NCBI GenBank assembly: GCA_937897325.1
Contig: CALCOY010000014.1
Location: 162,270 to 226,269 of the forward strand
Reading direction: 5' to 3'
Source of the DNA: an uncultured Shimia sp.
Lineage (GTDB): Bacteria; Pseudomonadota; Alphaproteobacteria; Rhodobacterales; Rhodobacteraceae
DNA length: 64,000 nucleotides
Made by a program: the position numbers and the translations under genes. The stretch's first letter is position 1. Every line of letters begins with the position of its first letter. Of this stretch, positions 35,845 to 43,981 are shown in pieces. The notes under the pieces are model-generated. The model saw only the letters and a list, made by a program, of their open reading frames with translations. It did not search any database and had not been told where the DNA came from.

Positions 35845-37457
35845 CCGCCTGCCTCCAAATTCTCGGGCGTTTGAGAGGTAAAGGCCGCGATGAACTTGTC
35901 GCGGAAAGCGTCCATGCGCCACACGGGCGCATCATCTTCTGGGATCAGCCCCGGCGTCCATCCCCAATGATCGACCCGGGCCATGACCTCTTGCGGGGCG
36001 ATCAAATGCGCGGCCACGTCGTCGGAAGGGACTTGCGCGACAAAACCGGCGGGTTGGTGGTCACCCAGAAGCAGGATCAGTGGCGCCTCCGCTCCCAATG
36101 AGACCAGATGATCCAGCGTAACTTTCAGCGCGTAATCGATCGATTGGCGATACAGGTCTCGCACACGGTCTTGATCCCTCCAAACCTCTTGCGGTGTTGG
36201 TCCCTGATTGGCCCATTGCGAGTAGATCGCGCCATCTCCGACCTCGGCCCAGGATATTATGGGCAGGATCGGCACCCATGGCGCGTGAGAAGAGATCAGC
36301 GCGATCTGGGTGAAGTCCCGCCTTGGGTCTTCACCAAGAAGCGCCTCATAGGCGGACAGCGTGAACTGATCGGGCATGGTGACCCAATTGAACCGCTCCC
36401 CTTTGTAGGGAATGTCTACGGCAGGAAAAACCTGGTCAAAACCCATGAGAGCGCTTTCTGGCCAACTGAGTGTTATTGCAGGCATCACCGCATTGGTTCG
36501 GAAACCCGCCGATTGGGCGAGGTGGAAAAGCGTCTTTCGTCCACTGGCCAGCATTGCGCTGTAGCGCCCGTGATCCGATGTCCAAAGACCGGACGACAGT
36601 GCACCATGTGCCAGCCAGCTTTGTCCGCCTGCTGTCGGTGAAGTCAGCCACCCGCTGCGCGTCTCAAAACCGGCATCCGCTAACGCGGCCTCACCAGCGC
36701 GGAGGGTAGTAAGATGCGTTTGGGAGTAGAGCGGATTGTCAAAGCTAGCCCGACCGTAGCTTTCAACAAAGATGATCAGCACATCGCGGTCCCCAATTGC
36801 GTCAAGCAAGCCGCCTGTATTCGCATAGGGATCCTCCGCCGCATCTTTTGTAAAAACAGCAAGATTTTGTGTGGTTTCACGTACATCGACCACGCGTTTG
36901 ACCACCAGCCAGCTTGTCCATGCTGTTCCGGGAGCTGACTTTTCGAGTGCCCAGTGATCAAGGCGTTCGCCAACATCCGCTATACACAACACCAGAAAAC
37001 CCGCCGCAATTGTGCCGGACGCAACGCGCGCCCAACGGGGCACGTCAAAAAACGACCAGGATCGCAAGCCAAGGTGAAGAACAAGAAAAAGACCTGCCAA
37101 ACCGACCAACAAGGCCACGGAAATCGCGATGGTTTGGAACATGCCAACGCTGTCGCGCAGCAGGCTGAGCCCAGCCTCGATAAGGAAAAAGTCGAGAACG
37201 GGATCAAAGGTTCGATCATAGGCAATGAACATCCCGATATCGGCCAACTTCATTGCCAAGATGATCACAAAGAGCGCTGAAAGAACCGCCGGGAGCCACC
37301 AGCTCCGACCAAGCGCCAGGATCCCCAAAAGGACAACGGGAAGCTCAAGCGGAAACACCGTCATGGACTGCGGCTTCAGCCAATCGGGATGGTTGGGCAG
37401 GGTCAACACCAAGAACATGAGTGCGGCGGTGAGTGCAGGAAGGGCAAGCCGCATCAT
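35841..37457 (-). CDS. Membrane sulfatase-fold enzyme (LtaS/EptA-like)
   Basis: The product is about 538 residues. Its N-terminal third has four or five membrane helices, followed by a periplasmic alkaline-phosphatase/sulfatase domain starting DVLIIFVESYGRASFDNP. The likely nucleophile Thr lies in SPTAGGQSWLAHGALSSG, and metal-binding motifs are ALISSHAPW and LILLLGDHQPAG. Related enzymes transfer phosphoglycerol or phosphoethanolamine to envelope lipids and glycans, or hydrolyse esters. The start is taken at ATG 37457, where TGATG links it to the phosphatidyltransferase stop. Confidence 0.83.
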   Translation of the reverse strand: MMRLALPALTAALMFLVLTLPNHPDWLKPQSMTVFPLELPVVLLGILALGRSWWLPAVLSALFVIILAMKLADIGMFIAYDRTFDPVLDFFLIEAGLSLLRDSVGMFQTIAISVALLVGLAGLFLVLHLGLRSWSFFDVPRWARVASGTIAAGFLVLCIADVGERLDHWALEKSAPGTAWTSWLVVKRVVDVRETTQNLAVFTKDAAEDPYANTGGLLDAIGDRDVLIIFVESYGRASFDNPLYSQTHLTTLRAGEAALADAGFETRSGWLTSPTAGGQSWLAHGALSSGLWTSDHGRYSAMLASGRKTLFHLAQSAGFRTNAVMPAITLSWPESALMGFDQVFPAVDIPYKGERFNWVTMPDQFTLSAYEALLGEDPRRDFTQIALISSHAPWVPILPIISWAEVGDGAIYSQWANQGPTPQEVWRDQDRVRDLYRQSIDYALKVTLDHLVSLGAEAPLILLLGDHQPAGFVAQVPSDDVAAHLIAPQEVMARVDHWGWTPGLIPEDDAPVWRMDAFRDKFIAAFTSQTPENLEAGG

Positions 37458-38179
37458 CAACGATTCTGCGACAGCCAAATGATATCGAGGCCGAAGGACC
37501 AGAGCAGGAGCATCGCCGCCACTGTTGCGACGAATGCTGCCGGAACTCCAATTGGGGCAAGCAATATGATCAGCGCAGTGATCTGCAGGACACAGACTGC
37601 CTTCCGTCGATAGCTTTCAGGTATCGGATCGTTCAGCCACGGCAATAAAAGACCAAGCGCCAGATAGACGTATCGCGTGAACCCCAGAACCAGAACGGCA
37701 AAGCCTCCCTGTCCTGACGCAATCAACATCAGTGCCAGTGTCGCACCAAAAATCGCGTCGGTTTCCATATCGAATCGCGCACCGATGGATGACACCAACT
37801 GCGCACGTCGGGCCAACCAGCCATCCAGACCGTCCATTGCAAAGGCGGTTACAGCAATGCTGGTGAGGATCCACGAATTTTCAACAATCACATCTGGCAC
37901 AGCCAGCGATCCAACCAGCAGGCAGACAAGACCGGCCCGAAGAGCCGTAATCACATTACAAAGACCCAAATGCGCATGAGGGTAGTCGAGCGTAATGACC
38001 CGTACCGCGCTGCCAAAAAGGATGAAGGCCGCAGCCGCGCAGACAAGCGCGCCTGACACACCGTAGAAAAATAGCGACGCACTCGACACGCTTACCGTCA
38101 ACAGCACAGCAAGTGCCGCCGCTCTAAGCGCCGGACCATCATTGACAGAGCGGACCGTATGGTGATCAGAATTGAACAT
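37457..38179 (-). CDS. CDP-alcohol phosphatidyltransferase family protein
   Basis: The 240-residue membrane enzyme has the complete CDP-alcohol phosphotransferase motif: MDGLDGWLARR followed by GARFDMETD, with all of the DxxDGxxAR...GxxxDxxxD residues in place near residues 118-142. About six hydrophobic helices surround it. It would join a CDP-activated alcohol or diacylglycerol to an acceptor alcohol. The acceptor is unknown. It precedes the sulfatase-fold gene with one-base overlap, so their products probably act in sequence. Confidence 0.88.
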   Translation of the reverse strand: MFNSDHHTVRSVNDGPALRAAALAVLLTVSVSSASLFFYGVSGALVCAAAAFILFGSAVRVITLDYPHAHLGLCNVITALRAGLVCLLVGSLAVPDVIVENSWILTSIAVTAFAMDGLDGWLARRAQLVSSIGARFDMETDAIFGATLALMLIASGQGGFAVLVLGFTRYVYLALGLLLPWLNDPIPESYRRKAVCVLQITALIILLAPIGVPAAFVATVAAMLLLWSFGLDIIWLSQNR

Positions 38180-38230
38180 TTCTGTAAATCTAGAACAACT
38201 TCACCGGGATAACAGCATTTTTGCGGCGCG

Positions 38231-39001
38231 TCAGTCCAGCGCAGGATCGTGCAGAACTGCAACCCGAGAAACCAGCGGCAGGTGGTCCGATGCCATGCGG
38301 GTCAGATGCGTCGCGATGACTTCCGTCTTTTTGACGGCACCTGGTGCATTGCTGATGATACGGTCAAGCGGCAATAGCGGGCAGCTCGCCGGGAAGGTGG
38401 CCCTTGTGCAACCCGAGAATTGATACCCAAGGATCATCTTTGAAAAGGCAAACCCACCCCAAGGGCGCCATTCGTTGAAGTCGCCCAACATCAATGTCTG
38501 CATTGGTCCACGGCGCGCCATATACTGGCCAATGATACGCATCTGCACGATCCTGAGTGGCTGACTCAGCGAGAGATGCGTGGAGATCACCCGCAATCGG
38601 CCTGCGGGCAGATTAAGCTCGGCCACCACTGCGCCCCGATGGCAATGACCGGGAAGATCCAGAACTGCGGCATGGCGCACTTCGAACTCTGGTCTAACAA
38701 AGAGAATTGTGCCCAGAAATCCGTGACTTTCCGGTCCCCAAAGCAGATGATCGGCGTCATGAATAGAGCGCAGGCAAAAGGTTTGGCCAACCGCATCTAA
38801 ATCAAGAATGCCCGCATGCGGTGGACGATCCGTATCGGCCTCTTGCAGCGCAAGGATATCCGGTTGATGCGGCAGGACGCCGTCGCTGAGGGCGTTTAGT
38901 ATCCGATCCGGATCAATCTGACCATCCCCTCCCTTTGCGCGATGAATATTCCAAGTCGCGCAGGTGATCATATCCGCCATCATCAGGGCCTTCTTGGTCA
39001 T
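38231..39001 (-). CDS. Endonuclease/exonuclease/phosphatase-family phosphodiesterase
   Basis: The 256-residue product shows the EEP fold motifs TCATWNIHRAKGGDG, ILALQEADTD (metal Glu), LMLGDFNEWRP and ASDHLPLVSRV (catalytic Asp-His). EEP members cleave phosphodiesters of nucleic acids, inositol phosphates or sphingolipids. The lipid neighbourhood suggests a lipid or glycerophosphodiester substrate, by inference. It is the first gene of the minus-strand lipid run and diverges from yceI. M8 and M11 are alternative starts. Confidence 0.85.
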   Translation of the reverse strand: MTKKALMMADMITCATWNIHRAKGGDGQIDPDRILNALSDGVLPHQPDILALQEADTDRPPHAGILDLDAVGQTFCLRSIHDADHLLWGPESHGFLGTILFVRPEFEVRHAAVLDLPGHCHRGAVVAELNLPAGRLRVISTHLSLSQPLRIVQMRIIGQYMARRGPMQTLMLGDFNEWRPWGGFAFSKMILGYQFSGCTRATFPASCPLLPLDRIISNAPGAVKKTEVIATHLTRMASDHLPLVSRVAVLHDPALD

Positions 39002-39077
39002 TCGGTCTTTGGCCTGTTACTCCTGCCAATATCACCTAAATTATTGTGAACGCGCCCAATTCATCACGGAGGTTTCG

Positions 39078-39665
39078 ATGCGCCTGACTTTGATCACTAC
39101 ATGTATTGCAATTGGCGGTGCTGCCCAGACCGCAGCAGCTGATCCTTCTACATACGAACTCGATCCTTCGCACACTGCGATATACTTCACTGTCGACCAT
39201 ATCGGATACTCAAAGACGCTTGGAATCTTCGGTGAAGTCAGCGGCACATTTGTTTACGACATGGACACTCAAGAGCTTTCCGATGTCGCCGTGACCATCA
39301 AAAGCGACAGCGTGAACACATTCCATGAAGCCCGCGACGGTCACGTAAAAAACCAAGACTTCCTGCACGTCTCAGAATTCCCGGAGATTACGTTTGCGGC
39401 AGCGAACGGTAGTCCATCAAGCGAGACAAGTGGCCAAGTCACCGGCGATCTGACGCTTCTTGGTCAGACACAGCCTGTTACATTGGATGTTACGTTGAAC
39501 AAAGCGGCCGAGTATCCATTTGGCCACAAACGTTTCGTATTGGGCCTTTCGCTTGAGAGCAGCATCAAGCGCAGCGAGTTCGGTATGACCTATGGTGTGG
39601 AAAACGGATTGGTTGGCGATGATGTGACTATCCGCATTGAAACCGAGGCGATGCGGATCGAGTGA
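39078..39665 (+). CDS. YceI-family periplasmic lipocalin-like protein
   Basis: The 195-residue product from ATG 39078 has a signal peptide (residues 1-20, TAAA) and the YceI beta-barrel starting YELDPSHTAIYFTVDHIGYS. The core includes the family stretch FLHVSEFPEITF and the C-terminal SIKRSEFGMTYG. YceI proteins bind isoprenoid-like lipids in the periplasm. CACGGAGGTTT in front fixes the start. A strong hairpin follows the stop. Confidence 0.92.
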   Translation: MRLTLITTCIAIGGAAQTAAADPSTYELDPSHTAIYFTVDHIGYSKTLGIFGEVSGTFVYDMDTQELSDVAVTIKSDSVNTFHEARDGHVKNQDFLHVSEFPEITFAAANGSPSSETSGQVTGDLTLLGQTQPVTLDVTLNKAAEYPFGHKRFVLGLSLESSIKRSEFGMTYGVENGLVGDDVTIRIETEAMRIE

Positions 39666-39677
39666 GCGCAACGTGGT

Positions 39678-39695
39678 GTCTGCCGATCGGCAGAC
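39678..39695 (+). terminator. Rho-independent terminator after yceI
   Basis: GTCTGCCGATCGGCAGAC is a perfect 18-base palindrome, able to form a 7-bp stem with a GATC loop, and is followed by TTTAT. It lies 12 bases after the yceI stop. Confidence 0.7.
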
Positions 39696-39773
39696 TTTAT
39701 CAAAGCAAACGAAGTGGCCAGGCGCATCAAGGCTTAGCCAATTCGCTTCGACAGCCTATCGTTCAGAGACAGA

Positions 39774-40475
39774 TCAGGTTTCGTAAGGGTCAAACCGGCG
39801 ACCCCGAAGCAAGGGAACAACCGTTTGATTTTCTTCGATAAACCTTTGTTGAAGCACTGGTTCAGATTGCGCGACAAAACGTTTCACCAATTCGATCTGA
39901 AACTCGATCTCATGCGCGCGCTTGGCCAGAAAGTCATACGCACGCTTCAAGTCCTCCTGCCCTGCGTCTCTCGCTGCGCTGGTCTGCTGGCAAATGTTCA
40001 GAAGCGGCAAGGCAATGTCGCCCAAAACATCTGTAGCGAGCTTTTCAGCGTATGAAGCCGAATTGCCGCCCACACCAATCTGTGGCTTCAAGGCGGCGTC
40101 GAGACTGCCAAGAAACTGCATGAAGCGGAATATTATGTTCTGCGCACCATCGACGAGCTTCGACACGACCACATGCGCCGAGGCCAGAGTGAGGCCCGGC
40201 AACTCGACCAACAATTCGGGAAGTGCAATGATTTGCCGTGCCTCACCAACGTCGTCGAGTTGCCGGGTGATCGCCTGAGAAAGCCGATCGTTCAGGACGT
40301 CAAAAATGTCCATGCTGCGATGAAAAACCGTCCGATTTGTCAGCGAACTCGCCAAAACCTCGCAGGCCAGCACCTCCAGACTTCCATTGAGACGCCGCTT
40401 GAGCTTGAGAACGAGTTTTCTATCACCATCCTCTAGGACATCCCCGCCGGCGATCTCGTTTCTCATCTTTTCCAT
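39774..40475 (-). CDS. Hypothetical protein, tandem paralogue A
   Basis: I do not recognise this 233-residue soluble protein. It has no signal or membrane segment. It is clearly homologous to the next gene (40638-41291): LPELLVELPGLTLASAHVVV aligns with FPEFIVELPGLILAHAHVVA, and RAHEIEFQIELVKRF with RAQEIEFHIELIKRY. The middle is helical (AALKPQIGVGGNSASYAEKL). Both lie on the minus strand between yceI and a ketopantoate-reductase-family gene with no operon partner. M4 is an alternative start. CheC/CheX-like or cell-cycle roles were considered but there is no evidence. Confidence 0.8.
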   Translation of the reverse strand: MEKMRNEIAGGDVLEDGDRKLVLKLKRRLNGSLEVLACEVLASSLTNRTVFHRSMDIFDVLNDRLSQAITRQLDDVGEARQIIALPELLVELPGLTLASAHVVVSKLVDGAQNIIFRFMQFLGSLDAALKPQIGVGGNSASYAEKLATDVLGDIALPLLNICQQTSAARDAGQEDLKRAYDFLAKRAHEIEFQIELVKRFVAQSEPVLQQRFIEENQTVVPLLRGRRFDPYET

Positions 40476-40637
40476 CCTGTCAGACTGCGCCCGGGTTAAC
40501 GCCTAAGCAACATGGGTTAACAAGTCGTAAACCAAGCGCGCGGCCATGGTCGCACGCAACGGTACGCATTTTCCGCTAGAACCGTAGCAGTCGCGAGCAA
40601 ACGGGATGACCAGAGCCATATACATATAGTAGTGAAT

Positions 40638-41291
40638 TTAGGAGGAAACCGACGATGCTTCGATACTGAACGAAGAGGGTGAGTCTAAGCTGAGCGATCG
40701 CGCATAGCGCTTTATCAACTCGATGTGAAATTCGATCTCTTGCGCACGAAATGCCAACCTGTCGATCACGCCTTTGGCTGTCTCCATGGGCATGGAGATT
40801 TCCAGAGCAGAGGACCTGACAAGATTAAGAAGCGGCATCGATATGTCGTTGATCATGTCCGTTGCGATCCGCTCATTCTGCTCGGCAATTGACGTCGTCA
40901 AACCCCGCGTTGCCTTGAACGCATAGTTAAGCGCACCGATGAAATGGCGAAACCGGACGAGAATGCTTTGAACGCCATTGCGCGTTTCGGCCGCCACCAC
41001 ATGTGCATGCGCCAAGATCAAACCAGGAAGTTCAACGATAAACTCGGGAAATGAAAGCACCTGATGTTCGTCCGAGACATCTTGCAACCGTTCTGCAAGA
41101 GAACGCGCAAGATCTTCGTTCAGGACATCTTCCAACTGATTTTTTTTGCCAAAGGTCGACCGATTTGTAAAATCGGGCCCCGAAATCTCGCAGGCTTTCA
41201 CACGAAAAGCGCCCTCCGCATTTCGAACGAGATTTAGCACAAACCGGCATGTGCTGCTTGTCATTGACCAAGATACAACCTGTTCGGACAC
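40638..41291 (-). CDS. Hypothetical protein, tandem paralogue B
   Basis: This 217-residue protein is the sister of the gene at 39774-40475, with the same layout: an N-terminal domain rich in hydrophobic strands (RFVLNLVRNAEGAFRVKACE), the conserved VELPGLILAHAHVV block near residue 90, and a C-terminal helical part ending RAQEIEFHIELIKRYARSL. The 162-base gap between the genes and separate upstream regions suggest separate transcription. No known domain is apparent. M10 is an alternative start. Confidence 0.8.
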   Translation of the reverse strand: MSEQVVSWSMTSSTCRFVLNLVRNAEGAFRVKACEISGPDFTNRSTFGKKNQLEDVLNEDLARSLAERLQDVSDEHQVLSFPEFIVELPGLILAHAHVVAAETRNGVQSILVRFRHFIGALNYAFKATRGLTTSIAEQNERIATDMINDISMPLLNLVRSSALEISMPMETAKGVIDRLAFRAQEIEFHIELIKRYARSLSLDSPSSFSIEASSVSS

Positions 41292-41433
41292 CGGATCTTC
41301 CTAACCTGCCTTAACCTGTCTTTCGATTTATGACCCAACCCTTAAGGGGAGGTAAATGTATCGGCCATCTCGCAATGATTCGACGGCGCGTTTCCATTGC
41401 GCGAGGCAGACTGCATGCAGCTACCAGATCTCG

Positions 41434-42414
41434 CTAAGTACCATACAATCCTGCTGTTTTTCCTCTTAGACGGATTAGTGCCAACACAGTGTCGACCGTC
41501 GGCGTTGATGTTTTCGTGATCGTGCCGAGCTCTTGTACCGATCCCAAAAGCGCATCAATTTCCATTGGGCGTTTGGCATCAAGATCCTGCAACATCGAAG
41601 TCCTGTGCGCCCCCACAGCAGCCCCGCCATCAATACGCCGATCCACATCAATCGGGAACTTCACGCCCAGCTTTTCAGCAATCTCTTGTGCTTCGAGCAT
41701 CATGTTTCTGGCAACAGCGCGTGTGCCGGCGTCCGTACAAAGAACGTCCAAGGTCGCGTGGGTCAAAGCAGAAATTGGGTTGAAGGACAGGTTGCCCCAG
41801 AGCTTGACCCAAATCTCGTCCCTCAGCCGCGGACGGACCGGCGCCTTCAATCCCGCTGATGACAATGCCTTCGACAAAGCCATCGCCCTGTCGGACTTTG
41901 TGCCATTGGGCTCTCCCAACGAAAAGCGATTACCTTCGATGTGCTTCACGGTGCCGGGCGTGCTAACCTCTGCCGCCGGGTAGACGACGCATCCCAGAAC
42001 CTTGTCCGGTCCAAATCCATCCCATTGCGCATTTCCGGGATCAACGGTTTCAAGCTGGGTGCCTTCAAACTCTCCCTCAATCTTGTGGAAGTACCACCAA
42101 GGCACACCATTCACCCCTGAAACGATCGTCGTGTCGGGGCCGATCAAGGGCTGCATCTTATCAACAACCGGCGGCACCGAATGCGCCTTGAGCGTTATGA
42201 CCACATAATCTTGCGGACCCAAATCTGCAGGGTTTTCGGATACGGTGACCGGTACGGTTGTCTCCTCCCCTTCTTCGATCAAGGTAAGGCCGTTCTCCTG
42301 CATGGCTTTTAGATGAGGCCCTCGCGCGACCAGGCTCACATCGGCACCGGCCTTGGCCAATTTCGCGCCCATATAGCCGCCGATCGCGCCCGCGCCAAAG
42401 ATACAGATCTTCAT
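41434..42414 (-). CDS. Ketopantoate reductase family protein (PanE/ApbA-like)
   Basis: The 326-residue enzyme starts with a NADP-binding Rossmann motif MKICIFGAGAIGGYMGAKLA and has the ketopantoate reductase C-terminal domain with EIWVKLWGNLSFNPISALT (catalytic Lys region). True PanE makes pantoate, but the family includes reductases of other 2-oxo acids. Here it lies downstream of an oxalate-CoA-ligase-like gene and a TctCBA transporter on the same strand, so a substrate linked to that uptake system is at least as likely as pantothenate synthesis. Confidence 0.85.
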   Translation of the reverse strand: MKICIFGAGAIGGYMGAKLAKAGADVSLVARGPHLKAMQENGLTLIEEGEETTVPVTVSENPADLGPQDYVVITLKAHSVPPVVDKMQPLIGPDTTIVSGVNGVPWWYFHKIEGEFEGTQLETVDPGNAQWDGFGPDKVLGCVVYPAAEVSTPGTVKHIEGNRFSLGEPNGTKSDRAMALSKALSSAGLKAPVRPRLRDEIWVKLWGNLSFNPISALTHATLDVLCTDAGTRAVARNMMLEAQEIAEKLGVKFPIDVDRRIDGGAAVGAHRTSMLQDLDAKRPMEIDALLGSVQELGTITKTSTPTVDTVLALIRLRGKTAGLYGT

Positions 42415-42430
42415 ATGTAAAGGTTCCTGC

Positions 42431-43960
42431 CTAGGCGGTTTCCGTCAGACCAAGCTGTTCGGCCAGCCCGATCCGCTGCAACTTGCCAGTTGCTCCCTTT
42501 GGTATTTCGTCGAGCACAAAGACACGACGCGGCACCTTGAAGGCTGCAAGCCGCTCTGACGCGAATTCACGAATTTCGGCCTCCGTCGCGCTTTCGCCGT
42601 CTTTCAGCACCACGGCGGCGGCCACTTCTTCGCCGAGTTTTGGGTGCGGCAGTGCAAAGGTAACGACCTGCGCGATCGAAGGCTGCGCGCTTAACACACC
42701 GTCGACTTCAAGCGGGCTGATCTTCTCGCCCCCGCGATTGATGATCTCCTTCAAACGTCCCGTCAGCGTCAGATAGCCTTCGTCATCGAACTGACCCTGA
42801 TCGCCGGTTCTGAACCAGCGCTTCCCATCGGCTTCAAAGAAGTTCTTGTGATTGGCCTCCGGATTGCCTTCATAGCCCGGCGTGACGTTGGGCCCGGAGA
42901 TGACAACCTCTCCCACGCCATCAATGAGCGTGGATTCGGTCTCGTCGGCAATGCGAACCAAGGGCCCGGCTTCAACTCCGACGGAACCCGGTTTTTGCGC
43001 ACGGGGCGGCAATGGATTGGAGGCCATCTGATGCGCTGCCTCAGTCATGCCATAACCTTCAATCACTGGCGCCGAGAATGTTTCTGTCAAAGCCTCCATC
43101 ACCGGCCCCGGCAAGGAGGCGGAAGACGATCGCAAAAAGCGCAGCGGTACATCGCGGATCGTGTCAGCGTTCCTTCCAGCACGCGCCAGGATGGTCTGAT
43201 GCATCGTTGGTACGGCGGTATACCAGGTGGGTTGGGCATCGCGCATCCAGCCAAAGAATTTAATGGCATCAAAGCCCGGCGTGCACCAGACGGACCCGCC
43301 CGCCGCGACTGTGGCAGAGACTGCCGCCAAAAGGCCGTGAATGTGGAAAAGCGGCATCACGTTCATACAGCGATCGGCAGGCGTAAGTTGCAGAGACGCC
43401 ATGATGTGATGCGCCGAGGCAGCCACATTCGACTGTAAAAGTGGGACGATCTTGGGCCGTGAGGTCGTGCCCGACGTATGCAGGATCAGTGCAACATCAC
43501 CACCTTCTGGCGCACTTTCATCCGCCCGACCGGGCACCTCCGCATTGAGGTTGAACTGGCCCGCAGGTGCCGCGTCATCCTTTGCCAGCCACAAAACTGC
43601 GACCTCTTTCTTACGGGCGGCAGCGAGCGCCGGACCGTCATAACCGGCTTCAAGCACGATTGCTTTGGCCTGCAAGTCTTCAAGGTAAAAGGCGAACTCA
43701 TCTTCCTTATAGGCCGGGTTCAACGGAGCCGTTACGGCCGTCTGCGCAATGGTCAGGAACGCAGCCGCCATTTCGGGGCCGTTCGGCAGCACGATTGCGA
43801 CACGATCACCCCGGCCAATGGCGGCCCCATGCAGCGACGCCGCAACCGACGCGGAAAGCGCACGCAGGCCGCCATAGCTTAGCCAGTCGCGTCCGGGCGC
43901 ACCTAAGGCCAGCGCGTCATCATGATGCCGCATCAGCAATGCGGAAATCGTATCGGTCAT
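42431..43960 (-). CDS. Acyl-CoA synthetase, oxalate-CoA ligase (AAE3/Pcs60)-like
   Basis: The 509-residue AMP-forming ligase has the adenylate motif HTSGTTSRPKIVPL near residue 165, the form with TSR in place of TG that is typical of oxalyl-CoA synthetases. Other blocks are PLFHIHGLLAAVSATVAAGG, TWYTAVPTMHQTILA and the C-terminal GRLKEIINRGGEKISP. In that subfamily oxalate is activated to oxalyl-CoA. The gene stands between TctA and a ketopantoate-reductase-family gene, which suggests that the imported dicarboxylate is activated and then reduced; that pathway is inferred. Confidence 0.83.
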   Translation of the reverse strand: MTDTISALLMRHHDDALALGAPGRDWLSYGGLRALSASVAASLHGAAIGRGDRVAIVLPNGPEMAAAFLTIAQTAVTAPLNPAYKEDEFAFYLEDLQAKAIVLEAGYDGPALAAARKKEVAVLWLAKDDAAPAGQFNLNAEVPGRADESAPEGGDVALILHTSGTTSRPKIVPLLQSNVAASAHHIMASLQLTPADRCMNVMPLFHIHGLLAAVSATVAAGGSVWCTPGFDAIKFFGWMRDAQPTWYTAVPTMHQTILARAGRNADTIRDVPLRFLRSSSASLPGPVMEALTETFSAPVIEGYGMTEAAHQMASNPLPPRAQKPGSVGVEAGPLVRIADETESTLIDGVGEVVISGPNVTPGYEGNPEANHKNFFEADGKRWFRTGDQGQFDDEGYLTLTGRLKEIINRGGEKISPLEVDGVLSAQPSIAQVVTFALPHPKLGEEVAAAVVLKDGESATEAEIREFASERLAAFKVPRRVFVLDEIPKGATGKLQRIGLAEQLGLTETA

Positions 43961-43981
43961 AGTCAGTCCTCGTTTTGATAC

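Noticed and set aside
40490..41330. TTAAC half-sites resembling CtrA boxes upstream of both paralogous genes
   Set aside because: Spacing is 16 bases in one case and 6 in the other, not the 7 of a CtrA site; the likeness is too weak to call.
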